Notes: a model not told the origin generated them from the sequence alone. A DNA stretch of 64,000 bases from CAZRXG01 sp964603985 (GCA_964603985.1 CAZRXG010000007.1:1-64000), one strand, 5' to 3'. Shown: positions 39,263-48,311, counted from the stretch's first letter. Translations and numbers: made by a program.

Positions 39263-39985
39263 ATGAGCGTACACGAGCGTCGGGTCGATAATCGGGGCGT
39301 CCAGATTCACGTGCTCGACAGTGACCCTGAGGGCGGCGCGGCGGGCACGCCGCTCGTCTTCGTGCCGGGCGTGCTCCGCGCGGCAGAGGGCTTCCGCGCC
39401 ACGATGGACGCGCTCGCGCCCCGGCGCTGCGTCGCCCTCAGCCTGCGCGGCTGGGGCAAGAGCGACGCCCCGCCCACCGGCTATCGCTTCGAAGACCACG
39501 TCTCCGACCTGGAGGCCGTCGTCGAGGCGCTTGGCCTGCGCGCCTTCTGCCTGATGGGGCACTCGATGGGCGTGCCGCTGGCGGTCGAGTACGCCGCCCG
39601 CCACCCGGATCGCCTCACCGGCCTGATCCTCGCCGACTACCCGCCGCGTTTGCCCGCCTTTCCGGCTGAGTGGGCCGAGCGCGTGCTGGATGCCATGCCG
39701 GGCCAGGCCCGCCCGCACGTCGTCGAGGCGCTGCACAACGAGTCGCGAGAGGTCGTGCTCTGGGATCGGCTGGCGCGCGTTGAGTGCCCGGTGCTGATCC
39801 TGCGCGGCGGCCAACCTGACTCGCTGCTCTCGCCTGAAGACTCGCAGACGTACCTGCAACGGTTACCCAGCGCGCTGGTGGTCGTCTTCGATGAGTCGGG
39901 TCACGAATTGTGGGAGCCGGACGCCGCGCGCTTCGTCGGCACGCTGCGCGCCTTTCTCCACCAGCTTGACGGGGGAACACAATAG
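39263..39985 (+). CDS. Alpha/beta hydrolase
   Basis: 240 aa. It has the alpha/beta hydrolase fold with the nucleophile elbow LMGHSMGVPLAVEYAARHP (Ser in G-H-S-M-G, about residue 99). The oxyanion side is VFVPGVLRAAEGFRATMDAL. The acid is probably Asp in RGGQPDSLLSPE, and the catalytic His is in ESGHELWEPDA near the end. The substrate is not indicated; esterase, lactonase and C-C hydrolase are all possible. It follows the DegV operon closely, so a lipid or acyl substrate is a fair guess but no more than that. Confidence 0.9.
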   Translation: MSVHERRVDNRGVQIHVLDSDPEGGAAGTPLVFVPGVLRAAEGFRATMDALAPRRCVALSLRGWGKSDAPPTGYRFEDHVSDLEAVVEALGLRAFCLMGHSMGVPLAVEYAARHPDRLTGLILADYPPRLPAFPAEWAERVLDAMPGQARPHVVEALHNESREVVLWDRLARVECPVLILRGGQPDSLLSPEDSQTYLQRLPSALVVVFDESGHELWEPDAARFVGTLRAFLHQLDGGTQ

Positions 39986-40079
39986 CCGTAATGTTTGATC
40001 GCAGAATGGGGGGACGGATGAGCCGTCAGGCTCACAGGGGGTTTGAAAACGTTCTAATTGGCTCATGGAGAAAACTCAG

Positions 40080-41453
40080 ATGAATCGAAACCTCTTCCCA
40101 CTCCTGGCCCTCGCTGGCCTGACCGCTCTCGCGTGCAACCTCACAGGTCTGGCGGGGACCCCGGCCCAGCCCGCGCCGACTGCCACGCCGGTCGCTGACG
40201 AGGCGGCGGGCGTAGCCCCCACAGAGAGCGCGGTCCCAGAGAATGGGGAGGCTGCCCCCCAGGCCACCGAGCAGCCGCCCGGTGTGGAAGCCGGGCCACC
40301 TGAGATGAGGGTCGCCTTTGTCAACGAAAACAACGTCTGGCTGTGGACCGAGAAAGGCGGGGCGCTGCCGTTAACCGGCTCTGGCGGCGTGACCGACGTC
40401 AGGCTGTCTGACGACGGGAGCACCGTTGCCTACGTCCACCGGTCGGCTGATTTCAAAGAGAATGAGCTTCGTGCCATCGACGTTGACGGCACCAACGAGC
40501 GCCTCCTCGTCGGCGCGGACGAGTTCAAAGCCCTCCAGACCAACGACATCGCAGAGGGGATCGAACCCCACCAATTCGAGTGGATTCCGGGCACGCACCT
40601 GTTGGTCTACAACACGCGGCACATCTTTACCGAAGCGGGCTTTTCCGCTCTCAACGATGATCTGTGGGTTGTGGACGCAGACACGGGACAGCAACCTTTT
40701 TCCTTTCCAGCCGGATCCGGCGGCAACTTCTACGTTGCGCCCGATGGGTCTCAGATCGCCATTGCGACGACCACGGGGATCAGCCTGATCAACGCCGATG
40801 GGAGCAATCGACGCGACGGCGTGCTGACCATCGAAGCCATCGCCCTGGTCGAAAGCGAATTTGTCCCGGCACCCGTCTGGTCCCCGGACGCACACTCGCT
40901 CGGTGTGGTGCTTCCACCGGGGGTGCCCTTCTCGGAGCCGGTCGGCGAGTCCACGACGTGGCTCATCCCAACCGACGGAAGCCCGGCCCGGCAACTGGGC
41001 ACCTTCCTCACCTCTCCCATCCCTGGCCTCGGCCCCCGGTTCTCACCCGACCTGAGCAAGGTGGCCTATCCTCGCTTCGGCGATGACGAGTCGGAGCTGC
41101 ATATTGCCAACGCCGACGGCACAGAAGACGCTGTGTATGATGCAGGCCCCTCGCTTCGCTTCCTGGGCTGGGCACCCGACTCAGAACGCTTTGCTTATGA
41201 GACCGGCCAGTCGTCCACGCAGGTGGGCCAGGTTGGCGCGCCGCCCATCCTGCTCGACGACGTCCAGGTCGCCGGTTCACTTGACGTCACCTGGGTGGAC
41301 GCCAACCGCTTCCTCTACCTCGTGCAGGATGGTCTCAATTGGGAGCTGCGGCTGGTGACGGTTGGTCAGCCCAGCCAGTTGCTGTCGCCGCTCAGCTATA
41401 TGCAATCGCCGTTCACCGGTTCACTCACACCTGGCTTCGATGCTATCAACTAG
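40080..41453 (+). CDS. Lipoprotein with TolB/WD40-like beta-propeller
   Basis: 457 aa from ATG 40080, with GGAGA at good distance; an ATG five codons upstream overlaps that RBS. Signal peptide with lipobox LTALAC (Cys19), then a Pro/Ala-rich linker (about 25-75). The rest shows repeated blades of the form VTDVRLSDDGSTVAYVHRS, FYVAPDGSQIAIATTTG, PVWSPDAHSLGVVLP and PRFSPDLSKVAYPRFG, typical of TolB-like PD40 propellers. Its place is the outer membrane face, with a role in binding rather than catalysis. Its stop codon lies at the first base of a 1,052-bp tandem duplication. Confidence 0.88.
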   Translation: MNRNLFPLLALAGLTALACNLTGLAGTPAQPAPTATPVADEAAGVAPTESAVPENGEAAPQATEQPPGVEAGPPEMRVAFVNENNVWLWTEKGGALPLTGSGGVTDVRLSDDGSTVAYVHRSADFKENELRAIDVDGTNERLLVGADEFKALQTNDIAEGIEPHQFEWIPGTHLLVYNTRHIFTEAGFSALNDDLWVVDADTGQQPFSFPAGSGGNFYVAPDGSQIAIATTTGISLINADGSNRRDGVLTIEAIALVESEFVPAPVWSPDAHSLGVVLPPGVPFSEPVGESTTWLIPTDGSPARQLGTFLTSPIPGLGPRFSPDLSKVAYPRFGDDESELHIANADGTEDAVYDAGPSLRFLGWAPDSERFAYETGQSSTQVGQVGAPPILLDDVQVAGSLDVTWVDANRFLYLVQDGLNWELRLVTVGQPSQLLSPLSYMQSPFTGSLTPGFDAIN

Positions 41454-41571
41454 AGGCCGGGGCTGTCGACCTCCACGCCGCCGGTAGATAGTTCTGTTGG
41501 TGGCAGACCGCGTGAGCGTTTATTGTGGCTGTCTCCCAACTTGGGATAGACGACAGAGAAGGAGGATGCTC

Positions 41572-42354
41572 ATGGCTGGAGAGTTTTTCTCTAACCCCCT
41601 CTACGATCACCTGACGCGCCGCTCGCGTTGGCCCTCGCTCCGGCTGACGCTGTGGCTGGCCTTCGGGTTGGGGCTGGTCACGCTGACCATCTCCGCCTTC
41701 AGCCTGAGCAGCATACCGCAGGCGGGTGCGCTCCGGTTGATCGCCCTGATCCTGATGCTGGCGGGTGCGCTTGTCACTCTGGTGGCCCCGCCGGTCGTCG
41801 CGGTGTCGGCTGCCGTCCTCACCGCCCGCGACGCGCGCACCGGCGGCCATGAACTGATGCACCTCACCCCTCTCCCGAAGGCGGCCATCGTGCGCGGCTA
41901 TGCTTTCGCCGTGCTCTTCCGGCTGCGCGTCCTCCTGGCGCTCGTCGTCGCCCTGATGCCCGCCCTGGTCGTCGAAGCGCTGTATATGACGGCGCTCGGC
42001 AGGGCCATTTTCTTCAACGTCGCCTGCAACCTCATGCACCCGGAGCTCTGCCACATCATGCCCTGGTCCCTGCCCCCTGAGGCGGGGCGCATCTTCTCGC
42101 TGGTGCTCGGCACGTGGGGGCTGATCCTGCTGGCGGCGGCGCTCGGCGTGTGGCTGGCCCTGCGGTGGCGTCGAACCACCGCCGCAGCCATCGTCGCGTC
42201 GGGGCTGGTGGCCCTCCTGATCGCCGCATCTCTGATCGCGTCCATCAACGTCCTGAGCGGCCTGGTTATGGCGCTCGTGCTGCTGCTGCCCTGGGCGCTG
42301 GCCCTGGCGATCATGCGCCTCGCGCAGGAGAGCGCGCTGCCCCACAGCCAGTGA
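41572..42354 (+). CDS. Six-helix membrane protein, array family, duplicate A
   Basis: 260 aa from ATG 41572, with GAAGGAGGATGCTC upstream. It belongs to the same family as the nine-gene array at 20.9-28.2 kb: the N-terminus ends HLTRRSRWPSLRLTLWL, the inside motif is TARDARTGGHELMHLTPLPK followed by AAIVRGYAFAVLFRLRVLLA, and it has six helices. It lacks the KAEGCI tail and ends in AQESALPHSQ. The R-D/E-A-x-T/S-G-x-E/Q-L-x-x-L-x-P-L-P pattern is the part most like ABC-2 permeases. It differs from duplicate B only near the N-terminus (Ser/Pro7, Tyr/Phe11, Asp/Thr12, Ser/Pro18). Confidence 0.85.
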   Translation: MAGEFFSNPLYDHLTRRSRWPSLRLTLWLAFGLGLVTLTISAFSLSSIPQAGALRLIALILMLAGALVTLVAPPVVAVSAAVLTARDARTGGHELMHLTPLPKAAIVRGYAFAVLFRLRVLLALVVALMPALVVEALYMTALGRAIFFNVACNLMHPELCHIMPWSLPPEAGRIFSLVLGTWGLILLAAALGVWLALRWRRTTAAAIVASGLVALLIAASLIASINVLSGLVMALVLLLPWALALAIMRLAQESALPHSQ

Positions 42355-42398
42355 ATTCTATTCCCCGTGAGTCGGCGGGGCGGGTGGTGGGGGGCAGG

Positions 42399-42501
42399 GG
42401 GTCGCGACGCGGGCGAGCGCGACATAGCGCCGGTAGGCTTCGAAGCTGGGAGCGCCGTCGATGATGCCCCGGCGGATGAAGGTGAGGACGACCCGGCTCC
42501 C
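42399..42501 (-). pseudogene. Deleted 3' scrap of the TIGR00027-type methyltransferase gene
   Basis: The segment matches 43451-43470 joined to 43648-43731 of the intact methyltransferase gene. The join is at CGGGCGAGC, a 9-nt word present at both 43462 and 43639 in the intact copy, so a 177-bp deletion between short repeats explains it. The stop codon is also changed. It was carried along by the tandem duplication. Confidence 0.85.
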
Positions 42502-42623
42502 CTAGAGGCCGGGGCGGTCGGCCCCCACGCCGCCGGTAGATGGGTCTGTTGGTGGCGGGCCGCGCGAGCGTTTATTGTGGCTGCCTCCCAACTTGGGAGA
42601 GACGATACAGAAGGAGGATGCTC

Positions 42624-43406
42624 ATGGCTGGAGAGTTTTTCCCCAATCCCCTCTTCACCCACCTGACGCGCCGCCCGCGTTGGCCCTCGCTCCGGCTGAC
42701 GCTGTGGCTGGCCTTCGGGTTGGGGCTGGTCACGCTGACCATCTCCGCCTTCAGCCTGAGCAGCATACCGCAGGCGGGTGCGCTCCGGTTGATCGCCCTG
42801 ATCCTGATGCTGGCGGGTGCGCTTGTCACTCTGGTGGCCCCGCCGGTCGTCGCGGTGTCGGCTGCCGTCCTCACCGCCCGCGACGCGCGCACCGGCGGCC
42901 ATGAACTGATGCACCTCACCCCTCTCCCGAAGGCGGCCATCGTGCGCGGCTATGCTTTCGCCGTGCTCTTCCGGCTGCGCGTCCTCCTGGCGCTCGTCGT
43001 CGCCCTGATGCCCGCCCTGGTCGTCGAAGCGCTGTATATGACGGCGCTCGGCAGGGCCATTTTCTTCAACGTCGCCTGCAACCTCATGCACCCGGAGCTC
43101 TGCCACATCATGCCCTGGTCCCTGCCCCCTGAGGCGGGGCGCATCTTCTCGCTGGTGCTCGGCACGTGGGGGCTGATCCTGCTGGCGGCGGCGCTCGGCG
43201 TGTGGCTGGCCCTGCGGTGGCGTCGAACCACCGCCGCAGCCATCGTCGCGTCGGGGCTGGTGGCCCTCCTGATCGCCGCATCTCTGATCGCGTCCATCAA
43301 CGTCCTGAGCGGCCTGGTTATGGCGCTCGTGCTGCTGCTGCCCTGGGCGCTGGCCCTGGCGATCATGCGCCTCGCGCAGGAGAGCGCGCTGCCCCACAGC
43401 CAGTGA
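42624..43406 (+). CDS. Six-helix membrane protein, array family, duplicate B
   Basis: 260 aa from ATG 42624 with the same RBS as duplicate A. It is identical to duplicate A from about residue 19 to the end. The first residues read MAGEFFPNPLFTHLTRRPRW. The lack of any visible change over the last 240 codons means the duplication is recent or the copies are being kept alike by gene conversion. It is convergent with the methyltransferase gene, whose stop lies 39 bp beyond. Confidence 0.85.
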   Translation: MAGEFFPNPLFTHLTRRPRWPSLRLTLWLAFGLGLVTLTISAFSLSSIPQAGALRLIALILMLAGALVTLVAPPVVAVSAAVLTARDARTGGHELMHLTPLPKAAIVRGYAFAVLFRLRVLLALVVALMPALVVEALYMTALGRAIFFNVACNLMHPELCHIMPWSLPPEAGRIFSLVLGTWGLILLAAALGVWLALRWRRTTAAAIVASGLVALLIAASLIASINVLSGLVMALVLLLPWALALAIMRLAQESALPHSQ

Positions 43407-43445
43407 ATTCTATTCCCCGTGAGTCGGCGGGGCGGGTGGTGGGGG

Positions 43446-44330
43446 TCAGGGGGTCGCGACGCGGGCGAGCGTGGTCAGCTCACCTTCGAAGACGTTCAAC
43501 CGGCGACCGATAGGATCGAGGTAGCGCACCTGGTAATCCAGCGCGCCGACCTGCTCGACGAGCGCCAGGCCGTGCGCGGCCAGATAGCCGACCATCTCTG
43601 CCGGGTCGAAGCCGGTGATCCAGGGTGCCCCGAAGCGCCGGGCGAGCACGACGTAGTGCCGGTAGGCTTCGAAGCCGGGAGCGCCGTCGATGATGCCGCG
43701 GCGGATGAAGGTGAAGACGATCCGGCTCCCCGGCGCGGCGGCGTGTGACACGTAGTGGAAGGTGGCGTCGACGGCCTGGGCGGTGATGTACTGCGTCACG
43801 CCCTCCCAGATGAAGAACGTCCGCGCGCCCTCCACAAAGCCCGCCGCCGCCATCTCGTCGGCCAGGGACTGGCGCTCGAAGTCGACCGGGACGAAGGTGA
43901 CGTGTGGGGGGAGCGCGCCGAGCGCCCGCCTCACGGCCTCCTGCTTCCAGATCAGCGTGGCGGGCATGTCCACCTCGAAGACGCGCGCCCGGTCGATGCC
44001 GGGGATGCGGTAGGCGCGGCTGTCGCCCCCCGCACCGAGGATCACGATCCGGTCGAAACCGTCCTCAAGCGCGCGCTGGAGCGCCTCGTCGATGTAGCGG
44101 GTGCGGCACATGAGATTGCCGACCGTGATCACAGGCAGCAGCCAGGCGGGCAGGGCGTCCCGGATGCGGGGAGTGCGCATCAGGGCCAGGATGGCCCGCC
44201 AGAGGGGGTTCTTCACGAAGGCGAGGGCGAAGGGGTCCTCGAAGAGACGCTCCTCCGGAGGGAGAAGCGATTCAATCGCGCGGCTGGCGGCTGTGGTCTG
44301 CGCGGCGCGGCTGGCAACGCTTTGTTTCAC
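43446..44330 (-). CDS. SAM-dependent methyltransferase, TIGR00027/LCM-like
   Basis: 294 aa from GTG 44330, with AAGGAGCC upstream. The family pattern is clear: N-terminal QTTAASRAIESLLPPEERLF with EDPFALAF, RTRYIDEALQRALEDG, then motif I as IVILGAGGDSRAYRI near residue 95 and VFEVDMPATLIWKQ, and later FFIWEGVTQYITAQAV near 170 (the EGl..YL motif). The nearest functional relatives are leucine carboxyl methyltransferases and polyketide O-methyltransferases; the target here is unknown. A degraded copy of its 3' end lies at 42399-42501. Confidence 0.93.
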   Translation of the reverse strand: MKQSVASRAAQTTAASRAIESLLPPEERLFEDPFALAFVKNPLWRAILALMRTPRIRDALPAWLLPVITVGNLMCRTRYIDEALQRALEDGFDRIVILGAGGDSRAYRIPGIDRARVFEVDMPATLIWKQEAVRRALGALPPHVTFVPVDFERQSLADEMAAAGFVEGARTFFIWEGVTQYITAQAVDATFHYVSHAAAPGSRIVFTFIRRGIIDGAPGFEAYRHYVVLARRFGAPWITGFDPAEMVGYLAAHGLALVEQVGALDYQVRYLDPIGRRLNVFEGELTTLARVATP

Positions 44331-44483
44331 CGGTTGGCTCCTTGATATCGTTTTTGGGTGGCCCGTCCACGTGCAGCCTGTTCCATTTATCTGCCGATAA
44401 GGTCTCCCACACTCTCAATGGTATCGAGGTTTTCGTAACCCGCCACCCACACCGTGTGGGATCTGGCCGGGCAGGGATGCCGG

Positions 44484-45020
44484 TCAGGCGAGCGTCAGGG
44501 GGTGGATGGTGATGCCTGGCTGGGAGGCGAGGCGGGCGGCGATCTCGGCCAGCGTGTGGCCGGTGGTGGGATGCACGAAGCCGGGGGCGAGATCGGCCAG
44601 CGGCAGGGCGACGTGCGCGCGGGTGAGGATGTCGGGGTCGGGGAGGGTGATGCGTCCCTCCGGGTCGTCGAGCACGAGGTCGCCGTACAGGGCAACGTCC
44701 AGGTCGATGGTGCGCGCGGCGAACTTGTCGGCGCTGCGAACTCGGCCCAGGCGGGCTTCGAGGGGGCGCAGCACGTCGTACTTGAGCGTGGCGGGCGGGA
44801 GGTCCTCGTCCAGGTCGATCAGGACGGCGGCGTTGAGGAAGGGCGGCTGGTCTGAGACGTGGCCGGACGCGTCGAGGGGGGCGGTCTGGTAGACGCGTGA
44901 GACGGCGCGGATCGCGAAGCGCTCCCCCAGCAGGTAGGCGGCCCGGCTGAGGTGCCGCTCCGGCTCGACGTTCGAGCCGAGTGTGATGAAGACCAGGATC
45001 GGCAGCGCGTCGGCGGGCAT
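44484..45020 (-). CDS. folK: 2-amino-4-hydroxy-6-hydroxymethyldihydropteridine diphosphokinase
   Basis: 178 aa. HPPK transfers pyrophosphate from ATP to the pterin alcohol in folate synthesis. The start is ITLGSNVEPERHLSRA, the substrate loop is SDQPPFLNAAVLIDLD, and the metal-binding stretch is ARTIDLDVALYGD with the two Asp residues. It ends with the proximal R-x-H-V-x-x-P-L segment (TRAHVALPLADLAPGFVHP). It directly follows folB, the stop and start codons sharing one base, which is the normal order of the pathway. The pterin dehydratase at 20444-20740 is separate. Confidence 0.96.
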   Translation of the reverse strand: MPADALPILVFITLGSNVEPERHLSRAAYLLGERFAIRAVSRVYQTAPLDASGHVSDQPPFLNAAVLIDLDEDLPPATLKYDVLRPLEARLGRVRSADKFAARTIDLDVALYGDLVLDDPEGRITLPDPDILTRAHVALPLADLAPGFVHPTTGHTLAEIAARLASQPGITIHPLTLA

Positions 45021-45391
45021 CAGTCCGGAAAGTCGGCGGCGGTGCGCTCGATCTCGACGCCCACCGAGCGGGCGAAGCGCAGCGCGCCGGGCTTCTCCAC
45101 GCGCACGATGGCCCGCTCCGCGCCGTGCTTGACGCAGATGCGGGCGATCTCGGTCGCCAGCGCCTCGACCAGGTAGTGCTGGGAGGACTCGACGTAGGCG
45201 ATGATGGCCTTGGTGATGGTGCGGTAGTTGAGGATGTCGGCGGGGTCGTCGGAGCGCCCGGCGGGGCGGATGTCGGTGAAGAGCGTGAGGTTGATCAGGA
45301 TGTCCTGCTTCTTCTCGCGCTCCCAGTCGTTGAGGCCGATGATGCCGCGCAGCAGCAGATCCCTGACGACGATCTTATCCTGGGATGGCAC
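45020..45391 (-). CDS. folB: Dihydroneopterin aldolase
   Basis: 123 aa from GTG 45391, with a strong AGGAGGTG. FolB releases glycolaldehyde from dihydroneopterin. Visible features: RDLLLRGIIGLNDWEREKKQ, DILNYRTITKAIIAYVESSQ, YLVEALATEIARICV with the substrate-binding Glu, and VRVEKPGALRFARSVGVEIE with the catalytic Lys. It overlaps folK by one base, so translation is coupled. folP and folE are not in the window. Confidence 0.96.
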   Translation of the reverse strand: MPSQDKIVVRDLLLRGIIGLNDWEREKKQDILINLTLFTDIRPAGRSDDPADILNYRTITKAIIAYVESSQHYLVEALATEIARICVKHGAERAIVRVEKPGALRFARSVGVEIERTAADFPD

Positions 45392-45444
45392 GATGCACCT
45401 CCTGTGAGTCGCTTTGTCGTGTCATGTGGTTGCCGGAGAAGCCA

Positions 45445-46218
45445 TCATACTGCCGATTCCAACGCGCAGGGGCCGACCACTGCGCACTTGCCGCAGACTT
45501 CTGCCACGCCCAGGTGTTCGTACTCACGCGCCACCTCCAAGCAGCGCGCCCAACAAGCGTGCTTGTCGATGCTGTCATTCTCGTCGAGGGCGTCCACCGG
45601 GCATTTGAAAACGCACTCCATGCAGCCCCCGTTGTCGTAGAACTCACATCTTTCCTTCGGCTCAGGCTTATCGACCGGGAGGTCGGCGTCAATCACCAGG
45701 CTGCCAAACCGCCCTGCGCACCCGGCATCAGTAATCACCAGGTGGTGAAGGCCAAAGCTGCCCAACCCGGCCAGAACGGCGACGCTTTTGTGCGACCACC
45801 GGCTGATCAGCGTTTCGGGGTCGAAGTTGCCGGCAGGTTCGGCGGCAGCGCGAATGCCGCGCTCCGCGAGCAGCCCAATCAGTCGGGAGGTGATTCGCCC
45901 GATCAGCCTGTTCGTCTCGACGTAGGCCAACGCCCACTCGTGGGCCACCTGCGCCCTGTCCTGCTTGTTGGCCTCGACGACATCCGGAGCGAAGGGCAGG
46001 AAGAAGCTGACCACCGAGCGCGCACCACTCAGCAGATCCTCCGGCATCATGTGAGTCGGCTCCGCCACACGACGCAGGTCTGGGAACCCCGGATCGTCCG
46101 CTGCCACGAAGCGCACCAACGCTTCGCGATAGCCGGTGACCATGCCGCTCTCGGAAGCTTCGCGCTTGATGGTGTGGGTGATGAAGACGGCCAGTTCTGA
46201 TGGGCTCATGCCACGCAT
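45445..46218 (-). CDS. QueG-like iron-sulfur protein
   Basis: 257 aa. The overall layout resembles epoxyqueuosine-reductase-like proteins: a N-terminal alpha/beta part with LLSGARSVVSFFLPFAP, a middle part with SHKSVAVLAGLGSFGLHHLV and AGRFGSLVIDADL, and a C-terminal Cys-rich part. The Cys residues are spaced CEFYDNGGCMECVFKCPVDA, then HACWARCLEV and VCGKCAVVGPCA, enough for two 4Fe-4S clusters with somewhat unusual spacing. It is shorter than true QueG (about 350 aa) and lacks its HEAT-like C-terminus, so tRNA modification is not claimed. No clear RBS was found; a Met three codons later is an alternative start. Confidence 0.8.
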   Translation of the reverse strand: MRGMSPSELAVFITHTIKREASESGMVTGYREALVRFVAADDPGFPDLRRVAEPTHMMPEDLLSGARSVVSFFLPFAPDVVEANKQDRAQVAHEWALAYVETNRLIGRITSRLIGLLAERGIRAAAEPAGNFDPETLISRWSHKSVAVLAGLGSFGLHHLVITDAGCAGRFGSLVIDADLPVDKPEPKERCEFYDNGGCMECVFKCPVDALDENDSIDKHACWARCLEVAREYEHLGVAEVCGKCAVVGPCALESAV

Positions 46219-46319
46219 TTAGGACTCGATCTAACGACCTGGTTTTTCCCGTTAACGGCGCAACTCCGCCAAATGATACCACAGACGAAGGCGCGCGGGC
46301 GGCGGCGCACGCGTCGTGG

Positions 46320-47525
46320 TCAGGGGGCCGGGCCGCTCGCCTCGACAGGGGCCGGTGCCGAGCGTGCCAGCCAGATCAGGCTGACGAAGAACCCCAGCAG
46401 CATGACGGTTGCCCCGCTGAGGTAGGGATAACTGAGGTTGAGGTCGAAGGCGAAGCCCGCCCATATCGGCCCGAAGATGCGGCCCAGGCTCATGAAGGCG
46501 TTGTGCAGGCCCATCGCCACACCCTGGCCGCCGGGCGCGCGCCGCGAGACCAGCGAGGCGACGCCGGGGCGCAGCATGGCGTTGCTGATGATGAAGAAGC
46601 AGGCGGTTACCATCACCCCCACGAAGCTGTCCGGCAGCAGCATCAGGGCGAAGCCCACCGCCGACCCGATCAGCGATGCCCGCACGACGGCCACCTCCCC
46701 GAAGCGCCTGGTTGCCGGGCCGGTCAGCATGCCCTGCACAATCGCCGACACGACGCCGATAGCCATCAGGATAATGCCCACCTGGAGCGTATCGTAGCCG
46801 TGCCTCTCCTTCCCGAACAGGCCGAATACACTCTCGAAGTTGGTCATGCCGAAGCTGAGCAGGAAGGACAGGACGAGCAGGACGCCGATTGGGCCGGAGA
46901 GCGCGCGCCACATCTGGCCGAGCTGCGGCCCCTGGATGCCGCCTGCGCCCGTGTCACGCTTCTCGTGAGGCAGGGATTCGGGCAGCGCGGCGAAGACGAA
47001 GATCAGGGCCAGCGTCGAAAGCCCGGCGGCGATGAAGAACGGCAGCGCGAGCGACCGTCTGGCGAGCAGGCCGCCCAGCCCCGGCCCGATGACCATCCCG
47101 ACGCCCATCGCCGCGCCGATCACGCCCATGCCGCCGCCGCGATCCTCTTCGGCGGTGCTGTCGCCGATGTAGGCCATGGCGGTGGGCAGCGTGGCCGAGG
47201 ACAGAATCCCGGACAGCGAGCGGGCAGCGTACAGCATCCACAACTGCGTCGCCAGGCCGAACAGCACCTGCGAGATGGCGTTGCCCACGATGCCCAGCAT
47301 GAGGAACGACTTGCGCCCGTAGCGGTCGGAGAGGCTGCCCCACACCGGCGCGAAGAAGAACTGCATGGTCGAGTAGGTAGCCATCAGCAGACCAAGCTCT
47401 GTGCCACCGGCCCCAAAGTAATCGACGTAGAAGGGCAGGATGGGGATGGCGAGGCCGAAGCCCATCATGACGACGATCATCGTGAAGAACAGGATCAGCA
47501 TGTTGCGGCGGTTGGTCTGGTTCAC
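46320..47525 (-). CDS. MFS transporter, DHA1-type exporter
   Basis: 401 aa from a GTG at 47525, twelve predicted helices. MFS motif A is between helices 2 and 3: GSLSDRYGRKSFLMLG. Motif C-like sequence is GAAMGVGMVIGPGLGGLL in helix 5, which marks drug/H+ antiporters of the 12-helix type. The N-terminal half reads like the TetA/multidrug group (IPILPFYVDYFGAGGTELGL). The substrate is not known. AAGG lies about 12 nt before the start. The gene points away from a small ABM-like gene, with a 396-bp gap between them. Confidence 0.92.
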   Translation of the reverse strand: MNQTNRRNMLILFFTMIVVMMGFGLAIPILPFYVDYFGAGGTELGLLMATYSTMQFFFAPVWGSLSDRYGRKSFLMLGIVGNAISQVLFGLATQLWMLYAARSLSGILSSATLPTAMAYIGDSTAEEDRGGGMGVIGAAMGVGMVIGPGLGGLLARRSLALPFFIAAGLSTLALIFVFAALPESLPHEKRDTGAGGIQGPQLGQMWRALSGPIGVLLVLSFLLSFGMTNFESVFGLFGKERHGYDTLQVGIILMAIGVVSAIVQGMLTGPATRRFGEVAVVRASLIGSAVGFALMLLPDSFVGVMVTACFFIISNAMLRPGVASLVSRRAPGGQGVAMGLHNAFMSLGRIFGPIWAGFAFDLNLSYPYLSGATVMLLGFFVSLIWLARSAPAPVEASGPAP

Positions 47526-47921
47526 AGGGCGGTGCCTTTCTGGCTTGAATTGGGTTTTTGTGATTCTCGTCGATCTGGCAGAGTCTTATAATACCACCAT
47601 TTCTGCCTGGGACGGGTAACGAGCACCCGATTCAGGTGAAATATGTGATAGAATGAAAGCATCTCCCATCACATCGTCATAGGGAAAGTCGGGTAGAGTA
47701 TCACAAAACTTCCTCAGGTCGATACCTCTTCACTTTGTCCACCCTCTTCACCACACACGTCTGCAAGCGAACCAACATCGCTGCTGCAAACACTTAGCAC
47801 CAACCCAGGGGACCTGTGTCCGGGCGTTTGGGCAGGGGCAACAGGTGAAACGCCTGTGGACCCACGGCTGTGTTTTTCTGTTGCGTACGTTCAGCCAACC
47901 TGAGAAAGGAGACAGACGACG
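47526..47921. other. Divergent intergenic region
   Basis: 396 bp between the MFS gene (leftward) and the ABM-like gene (rightward). No coding pattern. On the minus strand TATTAT near 47593 is a possible -10 for the MFS gene. No strong rightward promoter was found, and no obvious operator palindrome. Confidence 0.4.
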
Positions 47922-48236
47922 ATGGTTCTCTTTGTCATGCGGTGGAATATCCACCCAGATAAGACGGACGCTTATTTCGAGTGGACCCAGTCTGCGATCC
48001 AACGCACCCTGGCAGTGCCGGGCGTGGTTGAGTTCAGGGCCTACCGACCGGCAACTGGCACAGCCCAGGTGGTCGTAACCTACGAGTTTATCGACATGGC
48101 CAGTTGGGCTGCCTGGCAAGCCAACGAGGACATACAACAGGTCGTAAGTGAACTACACACGCTGGCGACCGACGTCAGTCGCGAGCTTTGGGGCCCGTCG
48201 CCGGTCGTCCCCGAGCCCGTCCGGCCTGGGGGGTAG
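47922..48236 (+). CDS. ABM-like dimeric alpha/beta-barrel protein
   Basis: 104 aa, RBS GAAAGGAG. The order of elements (VLFVMRWNIHPDKTDAYFEW, AVPGVVEFRAYRP, TAQVVVTYEFIDMASWAAWQ) fits the antibiotic biosynthesis monooxygenase / dimeric ferredoxin-like fold: a beta strand with a helix, a second strand, then a strand and a helix containing F.d..sW..w. These proteins act on small aromatic or haem-like molecules, or serve as stress proteins. The gene has no close operon partners; a large hairpin-forming segment follows. Confidence 0.78.
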   Translation: MVLFVMRWNIHPDKTDAYFEWTQSAIQRTLAVPGVVEFRAYRPATGTAQVVVTYEFIDMASWAAWQANEDIQQVVSELHTLATDVSRELWGPSPVVPEPVRPGG

Positions 48237-48311
48237 GACCATCTCCTGATGGTGGATGAGGTCAGGTGAGCAGCCGGTCAGGCGCAAAGTCCAGTTTCGA
48301 ACGACGTTGAA

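Larger units (their letters stand above)
41450..43470 (+). repeat. Tandem duplication, 1,052-bp unit
   Basis: The sequence from CTAGAGGCCGGGGC at 41450 recurs at 42502 and stays in register: gene starts 41572 and 42624, and gene ends 42354 and 43406. The first about 200 bp differ by scattered changes; from the RRxRWPSLRLTL codons onward the copies look identical to past the stop. Copy 2 passes directly into the intact methyltransferase gene. Copy 1 keeps only a deleted scrap of it (42399-42501). Confidence 0.92.

Noticed and set aside
41898..43397. A 499-codon open frame on the minus strand
   Set aside because: It crosses both duplicated membrane genes in antisense and has low-complexity Gln/Arg/Asp content. 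The repeated sequence merely extends the shadow frame.
45445..46218. Annotation as true QueG (epoxyqueuosine reductase)
   Set aside because: The protein is about 100 residues too short and its Cys spacing differs, so only a QueG-like label is used.
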